Shown in pieces: positions 11,146 through 21,586 of a DNA stretch of 42,301 nucleotides. The stretch is from assembly GCA_002049455.2 (NCBI GenBank), contig KV919238.1, positions 1 through 42,301 of the forward strand, in the 5' to 3' direction. Under the pieces are notes generated by a model. That model did not search any database. It worked only from the letters and a program-made list of their open reading frames with translations, and was not told where the DNA came from. The DNA is from Porphyra umbilicalis (Eukaryota > Rhodophyta > Bangiophyceae > Bangiales > Bangiaceae). Every line of letters starts with the position of its first letter. Position 1 is the first letter of the stretch. The translations under genes and the position numbers were made by a program.

Positions 11146-11927
11146 TCACGCGAGTTGCCGCGTAGCCGCAGACGGTGCCCAAGCCACGTCCCCACGGACG
11201 GGTGTGTCCGCGTCCATGTCTGTGCCAGAGGGGGCTACTTCAGCCACAGACACCAGCAGCGACCCCGTTCGAGCACCACCGCTCACGGCGCCGGTGGTCA
11301 CGACAGTACCGGCACGGCGACGCACGTCGCCGCACGCAGTGCCGTCGGCGATCGGCGGTGGCCGCGTGGCGGCCGAGCCGGCTGACACAACCACAAGGTC
11401 GGGGCTCCCCTCCGGCGCACGACTGCCACTGGAGCGTTCGGGCACAGTCGTGCCGCCCGCTGCCGACGTCACGCCACCCGTCACCCTCCCCGCGTACAGC
11501 CGTCGGCGCTTAGCCGGCACCGTCACAGCCGCGTCAACGTCGTACACGTCGTCCTCTGCGGCCATCGCCGCAGCCGCGCCACGTGGCGCGGTCGGCCAGG
11601 GAGCCACAAAGGGCTGCGTCCTCCATAACGTCGGCGGCCTCACCGACGGAGCACCAGTGACCTGGCCGGCCGAGCTGCCTGCGTCGCGCTCCGCAATCAC
11701 CGCCGCGCCCGCGGCAGCGACCGCGACCGCGCTCTCCGCCTTGACGCTCCGAGGGGGGCGGGCGCCGACCCCAATCTTGACAACACGGATCGCCCCGACA
11801 GACGCCCCGCGCCCAGTTGCAACGGACGCCGCGGGAGAAACACGGTGACCAACCGCAGGGGGTGCGGCGTTCGCCCAGGCAACCGCACGCACGGGCGCCC
11901 CAGCGCGGGGTGGCGGCGCCGATCCAC
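11146..11927 (-). other. Possible C-terminal extension of the SUZ12-like protein
   Basis: On the minus strand a frame stays open from the G15 tract (12062-12048) to a stop at 11146. Adding a single G to the tract places it directly after the VEFS box. It encodes an Ala/Gly/Ser-rich tail with one acidic-then-basic segment (AEDDVYDVDAAVTVPAKRRR). Long open frames are common at this GC content, and the opposite strand is open too (11039-11848), so this is a possibility only. Confidence 0.35.
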
Positions 11928-14369
11928 TCACCCCCGCGCCAGGCGCCGGGGAACAGCTGCCGACTCGTCCGCCGCCGAGCGCCGACGTCGACCCGCCGCA
12001 CTGCTTGGCCGCCTCCCCGCGCAGCGACGCCGTCGACGAGTCGCGCACCCCCCCCCCCCCCCTCCAACCGCTGCCGCAGCCACCGCCGTGTCGGCCGGCG
12101 CCTCCCGGAACGCGCGCGCCACCGCCAGCATACCCGCACAATCGAGCACGCCGAGCGTATACAGCTCGTGCACGTGAGACAGCAACAGCCCCCACAGCGA
12201 CTGCCGCTCTAGCAGCGCCCGGTGCTTGCGCACAAACGCGACCATTGCCAGCCGCATGTGCACGTCGCCGTATACGGGAAAGCCCGACGCTGACGGGCGG
12301 ATGAAGGAGTTCCACAGCCGCATGTAGTAAACCTCCCGGATGGTCACGTCCGAGATGTCCAGCAGCCGCTCCGTGTCCAACCGCTCGAGCCACCCCACGT
12401 CCGAAGAGTCGCGAAGGTCACCACGGACGGCCTCCTCCTCCGTCAGCGGCACGTTAATACCCGCCCGGTACAGACGAAGGGAGCCCAGACTGGCAGGGGG
12501 GGGGCGCTTGCGCTTGCCGCGACATACCGGGGCGGGTGACTGGGCAGGCCCGCTGCTCTTGACGGCAAGTCCGGGGGTAGTCCGCTGGCGCGTGCGGACC
12601 TCGCGGCCGCCAGCCGGAGTCGGCGCTGGCGACAGCGACGTGGACGCCCGGCGCTTGCCCTTGACCGACGTCGTCGATACCTCCGCCACCGCCGCCGCCG
12701 CCGCCGCCGCTGCCGCCGCCGCCGCAGACGCCATCGACGTGGCCGCGATGCTGCTCGCCCGCCGACGTCGAGGCACCTCGCGGTCCGAGGCTCGTGCCGC
12801 ACAACTCCCCCGATCGCCGACCGCCATCCCCTCCACCGGCACGTGGGGCCTACGACGGGAGAAGTCAACCATCCTCCCCAGTGGCACCTGCTCGTCGCTC
12901 AGGTGGACCAGCAGAGACGCGGAGAAGACGAGCTTCGGGCGTGGGCTCACCCGCTCGCCCCCCCCCTCGTACCTCGACCGCGCCGGCCGCGCAAAGCTGT
13001 GGTTCTCGACCACAACCTGCAGCCGCACGTGCTCCGCGTCCATGTGCGCGAGCAGCGCGTTGAGAGCCACAAACGCCGGCTCGGCTGACCCCGTCCGCGG
13101 CACGACCGCCTCGCAGAGCGGGCACGCCAAGTCCCACCGGTGCTTTTCGAGCAGGTCCACGCCCTTATTGTTGCGCGCATGCACCTCGATGCGCATGGAC
13201 ATGGACGAGACGGGGTGGCGCGCCAGCCGCCACATTCGCTGCGTCGGCTGCTCGCCGGCGCGCCGGGTGCCGGCCTCCTCCTTGACGACCACGTTGGCGG
13301 CGTCAGACAAATCCGCGGTCATAGGCCATGTGATGAACGGCGTCTTCCACACCACCCGCGCGACAATAACCACCGCCCCACGCCGCCGCTTGGCCGCCGG
13401 TATCAGCCGCCGCCCGCCGCCATTGCCATCGACCATGTCATCATCTCGTACGCGCCGCAGGACCAGCCGAACGATGCCCTCCAGTCGCCGGTGCCGTTTG
13501 GTGTTCGGGGTCCCCGCCCGCCGCAACACCAAACGGACAGGCGCAAAGCCCTTGGCCGCGACTCGCAGGACAACGGGCGGGTCGGACGAGGGTACATTGC
13601 CCCGCGCGGCCGTTCCCGCCGGCTGCTGCAAGCAGAAGGCATCAAAGTCGTGCACCGCGCACGACGCGGTGAGTCCGCCGGTGCTCCGTACCGAGAAGGC
13701 CGGCAGCGGTGCCGACGACGCAGCCGACAGAGCCGCGCCGGACAGGGAGCGCCGTGACCGGTGCGTCGGGGAGCCGGCGCCCACGCCATTGGCAGGGCCT
13801 TTTCCCCGCCCGTTTGACGGGGACCCGTCGGCACCGGTGCGGGGCAACTCGCCCGACTCGCACGCTAGGTCCACCGACGGCAGCGTACCGGTAACCGACG
13901 GGACGACGGGTGGCTCGGTGGCGCGCCGGTGCGCCTTGTCAGGTGGCACGCCAGCGTCCACTGACGCCGACACCGGCAGCGGCACCAACTTGCCGTCACG
14001 GTCCAGTTCTAGGCCGTCGCCCAAAGCCGACAGCGGCGCCTCGGCCTCTGCCAGCTCCGGGGTCCCGACAATGGCCGACCGCACCCGGCGACCAGACGCG
14101 CGCAGCATGGCCGACGTCAGCCCCTCAATGGTCGCTGGTGCCGACTCAACGTACAGCAGCGTCACGGAAACAGAAGAAGGGGGGGGTGGCGGCAGCCATC
14201 GCCCAACGGCGGTCGATCGCAGCGCCCCGTGCGCGCGACGCAGAAACGGGGGGCGGTGTGGCGCTAGCGAGCGCACCAGTTCGAGCGCATCGGACAACTT
14301 TGGTGGCGCCAAAGAGCTGTCCCCCGCCGCCGCGACTGCGCTGCGGCGGCGGTGCTGAACGCTCGCCAT
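11928..14369 (-). CDS. SUZ12-like: SUZ12/EMF2-type Polycomb (PRC2) subunit with VEFS box
   Basis: Subunit of Polycomb repressive complex 2, which methylates H3K27; this family scaffolds the catalytic SET subunit in the nucleus. I place the start at ATG 14369 (MASVQHRRRSAV), which gives 813 residues; the frame stays open upstream to 14810 with composition that does not look conserved. Visible parts: an N-terminal PPFLRRAHGALRS block (about 40-52) like the family's FLxR motif; a C2H2 finger C416-x2-C419-x22-H442-x4-H447 (CPLCEAVV...LLAHMDAEH); basic nuclear-localisation-like patches (KGKRRAS, RGKRKRPPP); and a VEFS box (about 630-757) with SSDVGWLERLDTERLLDISD, YYMRLWNSF and HVHELYTLGVL. The frame then meets a 15-base G tract (C run 12048-12062). 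With one extra base there, the protein would continue to 11146 for about 300 more residues, including a KRRR patch, giving about 1074 in total. Confidence 0.88.
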   Translation of the reverse strand: MASVQHRRRSAVAAAGDSSLAPPKLSDALELVRSLAPHRPPFLRRAHGALRSTAVGRWLPPPPPSSVSVTLLYVESAPATIEGLTSAMLRASGRRVRSAIVGTPELAEAEAPLSALGDGLELDRDGKLVPLPVSASVDAGVPPDKAHRRATEPPVVPSVTGTLPSVDLACESGELPRTGADGSPSNGRGKGPANGVGAGSPTHRSRRSLSGAALSAASSAPLPAFSVRSTGGLTASCAVHDFDAFCLQQPAGTAARGNVPSSDPPVVLRVAAKGFAPVRLVLRRAGTPNTKRHRRLEGIVRLVLRRVRDDDMVDGNGGGRRLIPAAKRRRGAVVIVARVVWKTPFITWPMTADLSDAANVVVKEEAGTRRAGEQPTQRMWRLARHPVSSMSMRIEVHARNNKGVDLLEKHRWDLACPLCEAVVPRTGSAEPAFVALNALLAHMDAEHVRLQVVVENHSFARPARSRYEGGGERVSPRPKLVFSASLLVHLSDEQVPLGRMVDFSRRRPHVPVEGMAVGDRGSCAARASDREVPRRRRASSIAATSMASAAAAAAAAAAAAVAEVSTTSVKGKRRASTSLSPAPTPAGGREVRTRQRTTPGLAVKSSGPAQSPAPVCRGKRKRPPPASLGSLRLYRAGINVPLTEEEAVRGDLRDSSDVGWLERLDTERLLDISDVTIREVYYMRLWNSFIRPSASGFPVYGDVHMRLAMVAFVRKHRALLERQSLWGLLLSHVHELYTLGVLDCAGMLAVARAFREAPADTAVAAAAVGGGGGGCATRRRRRCAGRRPSSAAGRRRRSAADESAAVPRRLARG

Positions 14370-15535
14370 GATTACGAGGCTGGAGGGGGTGCGGGGTGGG
14401 AATGAAATCAACAAGGGGATGGGGTAGAAGGGGGAACGTGGTCCCTTGGCCTCGAGGGCGGTAACAAAAAAAAGAAAAGGGGGGCACGAGGAGGCAGCGG
14501 CAAGCAACACAGCAACCTTCCCAGGCTGTCTGCACCCCACTGAAACAGGTCCTTGCCACCACGTGCCACTCCAGCGACAACGCGGCAGCCTTGGTTGCCG
14601 AGCGGCAGCCACACAACAGTCGCAGTGGCCGACAGGAGAATGGGCAGAACACCCGCCAGCCAGCGACGGCGCGAAGTCGACCGGCCGGAGCAGGGCGCGA
14701 CGACCAGCGTCGGACATCAGCGCAGACGGCGCCGGCGGCCACGGCAAAGGCAGGAGGGTCCCGAATGGACCCGTTTGGGCCGGTACGGCTGGGCGGGGCG
14801 TGCCACCCACGCCAGAGACCGCTGTGAGGGGGGTGGTGGCTCAGGCAACACACGAGACAGGCCTGACGATCGACGAATTGAGCGGCCAGCAACCGTAATT
14901 CCGCCCTCGTGGGTGGTCCGCAGCGAGGAACCGCGCATTCTTGGCTGCGATGGACGGCCACCTCAGCGCACCCGCTCCTGGGGCCGTCAGGGGGGGGGGG
15001 GGTGTCGCCTTTCGCCGGCGCCAGCTGGCCTGAGGCCCGGAATGAGGGGGTGCGTTGTGGTCAAAATGAGGGGTGTGCGACGTTGCCGCAGCTGCGGGAC
15101 TCCGTTGATGAGGGCAGTGAGGGGACCGCGGGCCACTGGGAAGTGAAAATTGGCAGTGTCATCGTTGCGCTGTCCAGACCACATCTCCCGACTGGCCGGG
15201 TTCGGCCGCAGCGCAGTCTCCGCGCTCCAGGAGCGGCAGAGTGGGGTGTGCCGTGTCCTCAAGGGGAGACTTGTTGTCAGCTTGCTTGTTCAAAAAGTAA
15301 CAAGAAGAAAAGCAGAGAGCAACACGTCCCCGCGGTTGGGCCGAGTGGAGAGTACAACTAACTTGCTGGTGTGTCTTGCTTACGTCTGCGTCGCGCTCTG
15401 TGTCAGAGTGTAGATTATGCTGTTTGACTGAGGTGACTACTGGTGTTGCAGGCCATCTTAGTATCCATTTGAAGCTCTCTCGTCCGGAGAGGAGCAAGAG
15501 CATGATGCACAGTCGCACATCCTGTTGCACGCAAG
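14370..15535. other. Upstream region of SUZ12-like gene; no separate gene seen
   Basis: This likely contains the SUZ12 promoter and 5' UTR. It has an A-rich run at about 14466-14477 and a G12-13 run at about 14990-15002. The ORFs here overlap on several frames with no recognisable domain. Confidence 0.4.
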
Positions 15536-15893
15536 GACATCAAATGTGGCGCTTTACTTTAGAAATCTCAGTTTTTTTGTGCAGTGCCGAACGGAGCTAG
15601 AGGCATTCAAAGATCAAGGCCTCCAGGACCGCTTGGTTCAGAAGTAGCCTACCAATCCATGCGGACTGCCCCTGAGAGAGCGATTTCGTGCAAGGCTCTC
15701 CGTCCAGGTCGAACGTACCTGACGTTTGTTCTTGGACAGATACAAGCGCTATGTGACAAGGAGAGAAGCATGAAGATCGCAGGGAGCACCATCAGAAAGA
15801 GCACGTCAAAGAGCATAAGGTGTCAGTCTCATCTTGCAAACTCGTCAAGCCTCAGAAGATGAGAATTCTAAAATAAAGCGCCACAAATGTGTC
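15536..15893. mobile_element. MITE with about 30-bp TIRs
   Basis: The left end (15536-15570) reads GACATCAAATGTGGCGCTTT and then ACTTTAGAAATCTC. The reverse complement of the right end (15860-15893) reads GACACATTTGTGGCGCTTTA and then TTTTAGAATTCTC. The 358-bp interior has no transposase. The arms match well from TGTGGCGCTTTA inwards and less well at the outermost bases, so the exact ends and the target duplication are uncertain and the superfamily is unassigned. Confidence 0.75.
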
Positions 15894-16067
15894 TTAGTGC
15901 AAAAGCCCGATTAAGCGGCTCTTCTGTAAGCCCTCTTGGAATGTTAAAATATGAAAACCTAAAATTGCATCACAGTAACTAAGCAAGCATAATGCGGGTC
16001 TTCTGGTCACGCCACAACACAGCGGACTCGAACGCAGAGTCAGACATGCGACGCCCCGTAGGGCATA

Positions 16068-18249
16068 CAGTCATTATTCAGTTATATCCGTCCCGGTTAT
16101 ATCCACAGTGGATATAACCGAGACCACGGAGGCACCACAGAGCCCGAAAGATCGAGGAATGTGAAATTAAAACGCACTTGCCACCCGGTTCTTGTACTTG
16201 ATTTAACATAAAACAAATTACTTGAACTCCACGGATCAGTATGTAACCGCTGACGTTTGCGATCGGAGCTACGCTGACGGTCAAGCCGATCCAGCCGACT
16301 TAATCGTGATTCGTCTGCACCGACCACTCCTATGCTCCTCTCCCTACCCACCGTACCGCACCACTCGTACCCACGGCGATCCTCATACCACCATGACACT
16401 CTCCAACGCTATTGATGCCGCCGCTGCCGCGGCTGAGGCTGTCTTGACGGACCAAAGCCAGAAATTGGCTGCGGAGAACGCCGAGAGCGTGCGGGCGGCC
16501 GCGCGGGCCGCGGCCGTGACGGCCAATGCTGTCTTGGCATGCCCGTCTGCGGCGCGCGCGCCGGCCCGGCGCATCGGAGGCGCTCGCCCGCGCCGCACGC
16601 CGATGACGTTGGACACGAAACTGCGTGTCTTTGGCTGGCATGCGGCGGGCCGGACCATCGACTACAACAGCCGGCAGCTGGATAACCAGGAGGACCGCAG
16701 CGGGCTCTACAAGATCACAAAGCAAAAGGACAGCCTCCTTTCTCGGGCCGCGGAGGGTGCCGCTGGTGGCCGAGCGTCGTCGCGAGCGGGGCAGTATCCC
16801 CAGGTTTTCAAGGCCCTCGTGGACTGGTTCCTGGCTGTGCGTCCGAGGGGCCGCAAGCGTGTGCTTTTGTCTCTTGCGATTCTTCGGCAGGGGGCGTGGC
16901 AGGTTGCGGAGCATCTTGGCATCACTGACTTTGCGGCATCCAACGGCTTCATTCAACGTTGGGCGTCCCTTCATGGCCTTGTGAAGGTTGCTCTGCATGC
17001 CAGCGGCGCTTCGGCCAACGTGTAGGAGGCGGCTGAGCGCATGGCCGCCATCCGCCAGCAGCTTGAGGGTGTTGATGTCGACCTGATCTACAACGTCGAC
17101 GAGACCAGCTTGCTCTACCGGGGGCTGCCGTCGCGTTCAAACGTGCCCTCCGAGGACCGCCGCACTGCACGTGGCTCGAAGGCGATGAAGAGAAAGGACC
17201 GTGTCACCTTGACTCTCTGCTGCAACGCGACGGGTACCCACAAGGTGCCGGTCACGATGATTGGCAAGGCAGCTCAGCCGATGTGCTTCCAAGGCGAGGG
17301 CAATGCGAGCCCGCTGCCGTACTTCTCGCAGGAGTCGGCTTGGACTGACGCTTCTGTCTTCAAGCGCTGGTTCGAAGAGGTGTTCGTGCCGGCGGTCCAA
17401 GCGCGCACCGCGCATCATGTCTACTTGACTATGGACAACCTTGGCTGCCATAGCTCCATCTCGCACCCGCAGGTCACTATCATCGAGCTGCCCCCGAACA
17501 CGACCGCTGTGTACCAGCCGCTGGATGCCGGCATCATCGTGCTCCTGAAGAACCGGTACAAGAAGCTGCTCCTTTACCGCATTGTCTGCAACTTGGACTC
17601 CCTTCTGTACAATGGAGCAGCCAACCCTCGAGTTGCACGCCGTGGGGGCCTCTATGAGGGGGGCCAAGCTCACCTGCGAGATGCGGCCAATTTCATTGTC
17701 GAGGAGTGGGATGAGATTCTTGGGGACCAGATCGTGCGCTGCTGGCTGAAGGCGGATTGCCTGCCCACTGAAGCAGTTGCTCGTCTGAGGCTCAAGCTGG
17801 GCGACATCGAAGTTGTGGCCGAGCCGGCCCACATGAATGTGTCCCACTTGGTGGCCATGATGGCCAATACGTCCCTGGAGCATGAGTTTGACGGCCTCAG
17901 TGGCCAGGAACAGGTCCTGGCGGTGCGGCGCTGGCTAACGGCAGAGACTGATGTTGAGGCCACTGACCAGACGGTTCATATGGTCTTGACTGGGCGGGAT
18001 GATGAGGAGTGATAGCGTAGAGGCGGGGTTGGAGGCATGTGAGTGTGATCACGTTACAGTGCCGAGTCAATCAAATATTGGAGTTTTTTCTCGCCGAGAT
18101 CCTTGTAAATCCTGCCAGTCGTACTCTTTTCTCCATGTTGAGGTACTGGATTCGTACGATTGCTGCGGATCCGCAAGTCGGCAGATGCTAGCATAAGTCG
18201 CTCCTGACAGTGTAAAAAAATGTCAATGGATATATCTGAATAATGCCTG
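16068..18249 (+). mobile_element. pogo/Tigger-like element, full length with TIRs and TA duplication
   Basis: A 2182-bp element. The left end starts CAGTCATTATTCAGTTATAT (16068). The right end, read on the minus strand, starts CAGGCATTATTCAGATATAT (18249). That is two mismatches in about 22 positions. TA flanks both ends (16066-16067 and 18250-18251). The left end also holds two direct copies of TTATATCC and a near-perfect palindrome (16095-16121, 13-bp arms), which are candidate transposase binding sites. The gene inside is in the same orientation. Confidence 0.92.
16393..18012 (+). pseudogene. pogo/Tigger (DDE_1) transposase with one internal stop
   Basis: A frame of 540 codons from ATG 16393 (context CCACCATGA) to the stop at 18010-18012, interrupted by one in-frame TAG at 17023-17025 after 210 residues. 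Upstream of the stop: an Ala-rich N-terminus, a basic segment (about 55-70) and a CENP-B-type helix-turn-helix region (about 130-200; YPQVFKALVDWF, FIQRWASLHGL). Downstream is the DDE_1 nuclease core with D236 (IYNVDETSLLYR), D348 (YLTMDNLGCHSS) and D378 (VYQPLDAGI), a DD29D spacing characteristic of pogo. All three catalytic Asp are intact. The stop separates DNA-binding and catalytic halves, so the element is probably non-autonomous unless the stop is read through or is a sequence error. Confidence 0.92.
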
Positions 18250-20260
18250 TAGCAACGAAGAAAACAAGTATCAGGACACGTGTAATGATATTACGCTAGT
18301 TGAGCGACTGTGCATATCTCTCAGGTTTTCTTTCGAACGGACTCACACCTGCTTTTGACGTTTGAATATTTAGTTTCTGCAGAGACACACGAAGTGTTTC
18401 TTCTGAAGTCAGCCTGATCTCCTGCAGACTCTCGAGGGGCTCGAGGCGAGCTGCGCGCTGCTCGTCGCATCTGCAGTAGCGGATATGTCGTGGCGGGCTT
18501 GCTGGCCGTTTTTAGTAGCACCCCTTCATTCTATGTTAATAATGAGCGAAGAAGCATCCGTTCTCAAATGGTATTTTACGCAAGGGACTGTCCGCTGCTG
18601 CCCGGTGCTGTGTTATTGTCTCTACTGCAGCTTTCGTGTTCTTCCTCTGACTGACTTCGTATGTACTTCCCTGTCGACGTGTACGGCGTCCGTGCTGCTG
18701 ACTTCGTGATGCTGTTTTCAAGCGTTCCATGGGTACCAGTGGTTGCTGAGGCCCAAGTGTGTTGCTGTGGTGCCCTATTCGGGTTACACAGTTGGTCGGC
18801 GTTGTCTCTCGTGGACTCGCTGGCGAAACAAGGAACTCACTACACTACAGGAGCCGGAAGATTACTGCAGTCTACTGATGACAGAGGTCTTCCTTCGGGG
18901 CTCATCCTCAAGCTCGTGTGCGTTTTACACCAGCCGAGAGGCAAACGTCGCATGGGTAATCCACATCACACAGCGACACACACAGGTTCCTGACTTCCTC
19001 TGGTCTGCATGTTTGTAAACATCAGAACATAGCGCAACATCAGAAGCGGTGAAGAACAAACGGCAGCCGTAGAGCTCTTTCGCAACGGCGCTCGCTGACC
19101 TGGAGGGTTTCGAACCCTTCTCCAAGCAGACTCCACTCTGCCTCGTGACAATTCATAGTGCGTCCCGCGCCATCTTGGATGATCCAAGGGCAGAAGCGCT
19201 GCCCTACCCAGTGTTTGTAGCCAGGCTTCAATTAAAATTTCTTGCCAGCCCGCCCGACCCGCCGTCTCGCGTGCATCCACCACCCGCCGCCGCACGACGA
19301 CGCCCACCGCCGATTACGAGCGCCTTGCACGCCACGCTGCCGCCCCCGTGGAGACGCCCGTGCACGCACGTCCGCCCCCTCCTCCTGCCACTGCTCGCGG
19401 CGTGCGCGTGGTGCCCGACCGCCACCCCGCCACAGCATCCGCATGGCGTCCGCCGCCCGCAGCCCGGCCGCCCGCAGCCCGCCGCCCCCCATCCGCCGCG
19501 CCACCGCCACCACCGCCGCCGCCCCCACCTCCCGCCGCCGTTGGCAGCACCGCTGCCCGCGGCCGGCGCCCCTGCGCTCCCCCTCCCCTCACCGGCGTTG
19601 CCGCCACGGCGCGGTGCGTCACCCGCCAGCCGCGGGCAGGCCGTGCCCGTCCACCGCAGCCGCACCCCAAACGGGGCGCCGGATCACTGGCGGTCCGCGC
19701 CGCGACCGCCGCCGGCCACCCCACGGGTGCGGGGAGGGCCCACCCCCCCGCCGGTGACCACGCCCACGACCGCCCCCGCCGCGGCTCCGCCGGCGCCCGC
19801 CGCTGCCGCTGGACCCGCCGGCAAGCACCAGCCGCCGGCCGGCGGCGGGGCGTCGGCGGGGCCGCCGCCGCCACGCAGCCGCGGCGCCGCCGCAAAAAGT
19901 AAACCCCGCGCGCGGGGGGGGGAGGATCACCACGACCACCCACCCGCCGGCTGTGCGCCGCCCGTTGCGCCGCCGCGCCGCCGCCGCCGCCGCGCCGCCT
20001 CCCGCCGCCCGACCCGCACACTGCGGCCGTCTTGTGGATCCCTGCACCCGGCACTGGTATTGCTTTGCGTATCGTGCTCGGTGTCAACGCTCTTCCCCCC
20101 CCCCCCCCCCCCGACGGGTTTGTGTCCTGCACTTCTTTGCTACCGCCCACTGGCGCCTCCCTTCCCTCCGACCATCCCTCCGACCATCTCCCCTACCATC
20201 CATTTCCCCCTCGCGCCATCCCCCCTCCCCCCCCCAGCCTCCCTCCCCACTCTCTCCAGC
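18250..20260. other. No gene seen; becomes C-rich towards the acetyltransferase
   Basis: The first kilobase is moderate-GC with only short frames. From about 19240 the plus strand becomes extremely C-rich and the ORFs there are compositional artefacts (runs of P, R, A). C runs at about 20095-20112 and 20220-20236 precede the GNAT gene. Confidence 0.4.
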
Positions 20261-21321
20261 ATGTCTCCCAATGCCCCCCCTCCCCCCCCCCCCCCCCCCC
20301 CCACCCCCCCCCCCCCTTCACCACCCACGTTGCGGGCCTCACCGTCCGCACGTGGGCCCCCCCGACTGCGACCCCGTCTCGGCGGTCATTGCGGCGGCGC
20401 TTGCCGAACACGGCCTCCCCTACGAGCCCGACGGCGCCGACGCGGACGTGCGGCACCCGCCCGCCGCCTACACCGCCGTCGGCGGCGAATTTTGGACGGT
20501 CACCACCGCGACGGGCGCCGTCGTGGGCAGCGCCGCGTGGCGGCCGGTGGACCCCCCCCGCCGGCGCCGTCGGCGGGCCGCGTCGAGGTGCGCAAAATGT
20601 ACTTGGCGCCGGCCGCCCGCGGGCGGGGCGTCGGCGCCTTCCTCCTCCGCGCCGCGGAAGCGCGGGCGGCGGCGGCGGGGTGGCGGGTGGCGGTGGTGGA
20701 AACCGCGTCGGCGCTCCGCGCGGCCGTGCGGCTGTACGAGCGGGCGGGCTACACGCCCGTGGCGGGCGTCGAGACGCCGCGCTGTGATTGCATGTACGAA
20801 AAGGGGGTGGCGGGCGCGGCGGGCGGCGGCTTTCCGGCGCCTCCCGGGGGGGGGGGGGGGGACCGTGTCCGTCGTCGACACGGGGGGGGGGTGCTCTTCA
20901 CCGCGCCCGCCGCGTACGCGGTCAAGGTGCGCGCGCTGACGCGCGGCGTGCGGGTGTTGGTCGTGTCGGCGGGCGGGTCACTCGTGCCCGCCGACGGCGG
21001 CCCGGGCGTGTGGCACGCGGCGGTTGTGGCGGCGGGGGAGGCGCCCGCCGCCGCCGCCGCGCGCCTCGCCGCCGCCGTGGAGGGGGGGGGACGGGCGCGG
21101 GCGGGCCGCTGCCGACGCGCGTGGCGGCGGCGGTGGTGTTGCCGCCGCCGTCGCCGCCGGCGGTCGTCGACGTGTTTGTCGTGACTGGGGGGGGGGGGGG
21201 GGGGGGGGGGGGGGTCGCCCGCGCCGACGCGGAGGGGGGGGGGGGGGGGGGGGGGGACGCCCCGCGCCTGTGGGCGGCGGTGCGGGCGGCCGAGGCGCGC
21301 CGCGGGGCGCCGTTTTGGTAG
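20261..21321 (+). CDS. GNAT-family N-acetyltransferase, frame broken at homopolymer tracts
   Basis: Probably transfers acetyl from acetyl-CoA to an amine; the substrate is unknown. The start is tentatively ATG 20261 (MSPNA, then poly-Pro). The conserved parts lie in three frames: HVAGLTVRTWAPP (frame of 20317), DCDPVSAVIAAALAEHGLPY to TGAVVGSAAWRPVD (frame of 20364), then VEVRKMYLAPAARGRGVGAF, the acetyl-CoA-binding R-G-R-G-V-G loop, followed by AVRLYERAGYTPV. The changes of frame fall on C tracts at 20274-20316, 20357-20363 and 20552-20559, and each is mended by one extra C. After the GNAT domain comes a Gly-rich linker and about 150 residues containing RGVRVLVVSAGG and GEAPAAAAARLAAAVEG, weakly like a Nudix box. 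This segment changes frame at the G9 run 21082-21090, again mended by one extra G, and ends at the TAG 21319-21321. Confidence 0.7.
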
Positions 21322-21554
21322 GGCTGGGGGGGGGGGGAGGGCGGCAGGGCGAGGGAGGGGGGGGGGAGGGGATAAAGGCCGTGCGTGGAGGCGGCAGTCG
21401 CCGCGCCGCGGCGGGGCGGCGGCGGCGGCGGCGGCTGCGGGTGGCGGGTGGCATTGCCGGCGGATCAAGGCCGTGGCGGCGGGGCTCCGCCGCCGACGGG
21501 GCCGCGACGCGCGGCGGCGGCGCGCGCCGCCCCGCCGGCGGTGGCGCGGGGGGC

Positions 21555-21586
<32 letters not shown>

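Noticed and set aside
11039..11848. 269-residue plus-strand ORF
   Set aside because: GC-driven open frame antisense to the possible SUZ12 tail; no motif.
12340..14358. 672-residue plus-strand ORF
   Set aside because: Exact antisense shadow of the SUZ12-like gene, whose minus-strand motifs are conserved.
16019..16066. TTCGAGTC string beside the pogo left end, suggesting insertion into a tRNA
   Set aside because: The T stem does not pair and no cloverleaf forms on either side of the insertion.
19097..19215. tRNA-like T-arm (GGTTCGAAACC) on the minus strand with a palindrome CTTGGATCATCCAAG
   Set aside because: No matching acceptor stem or D arm can be paired with the 3' segment, and the outer T-stem pair mismatches. 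Not supportable as a tRNA, even allowing for introns.
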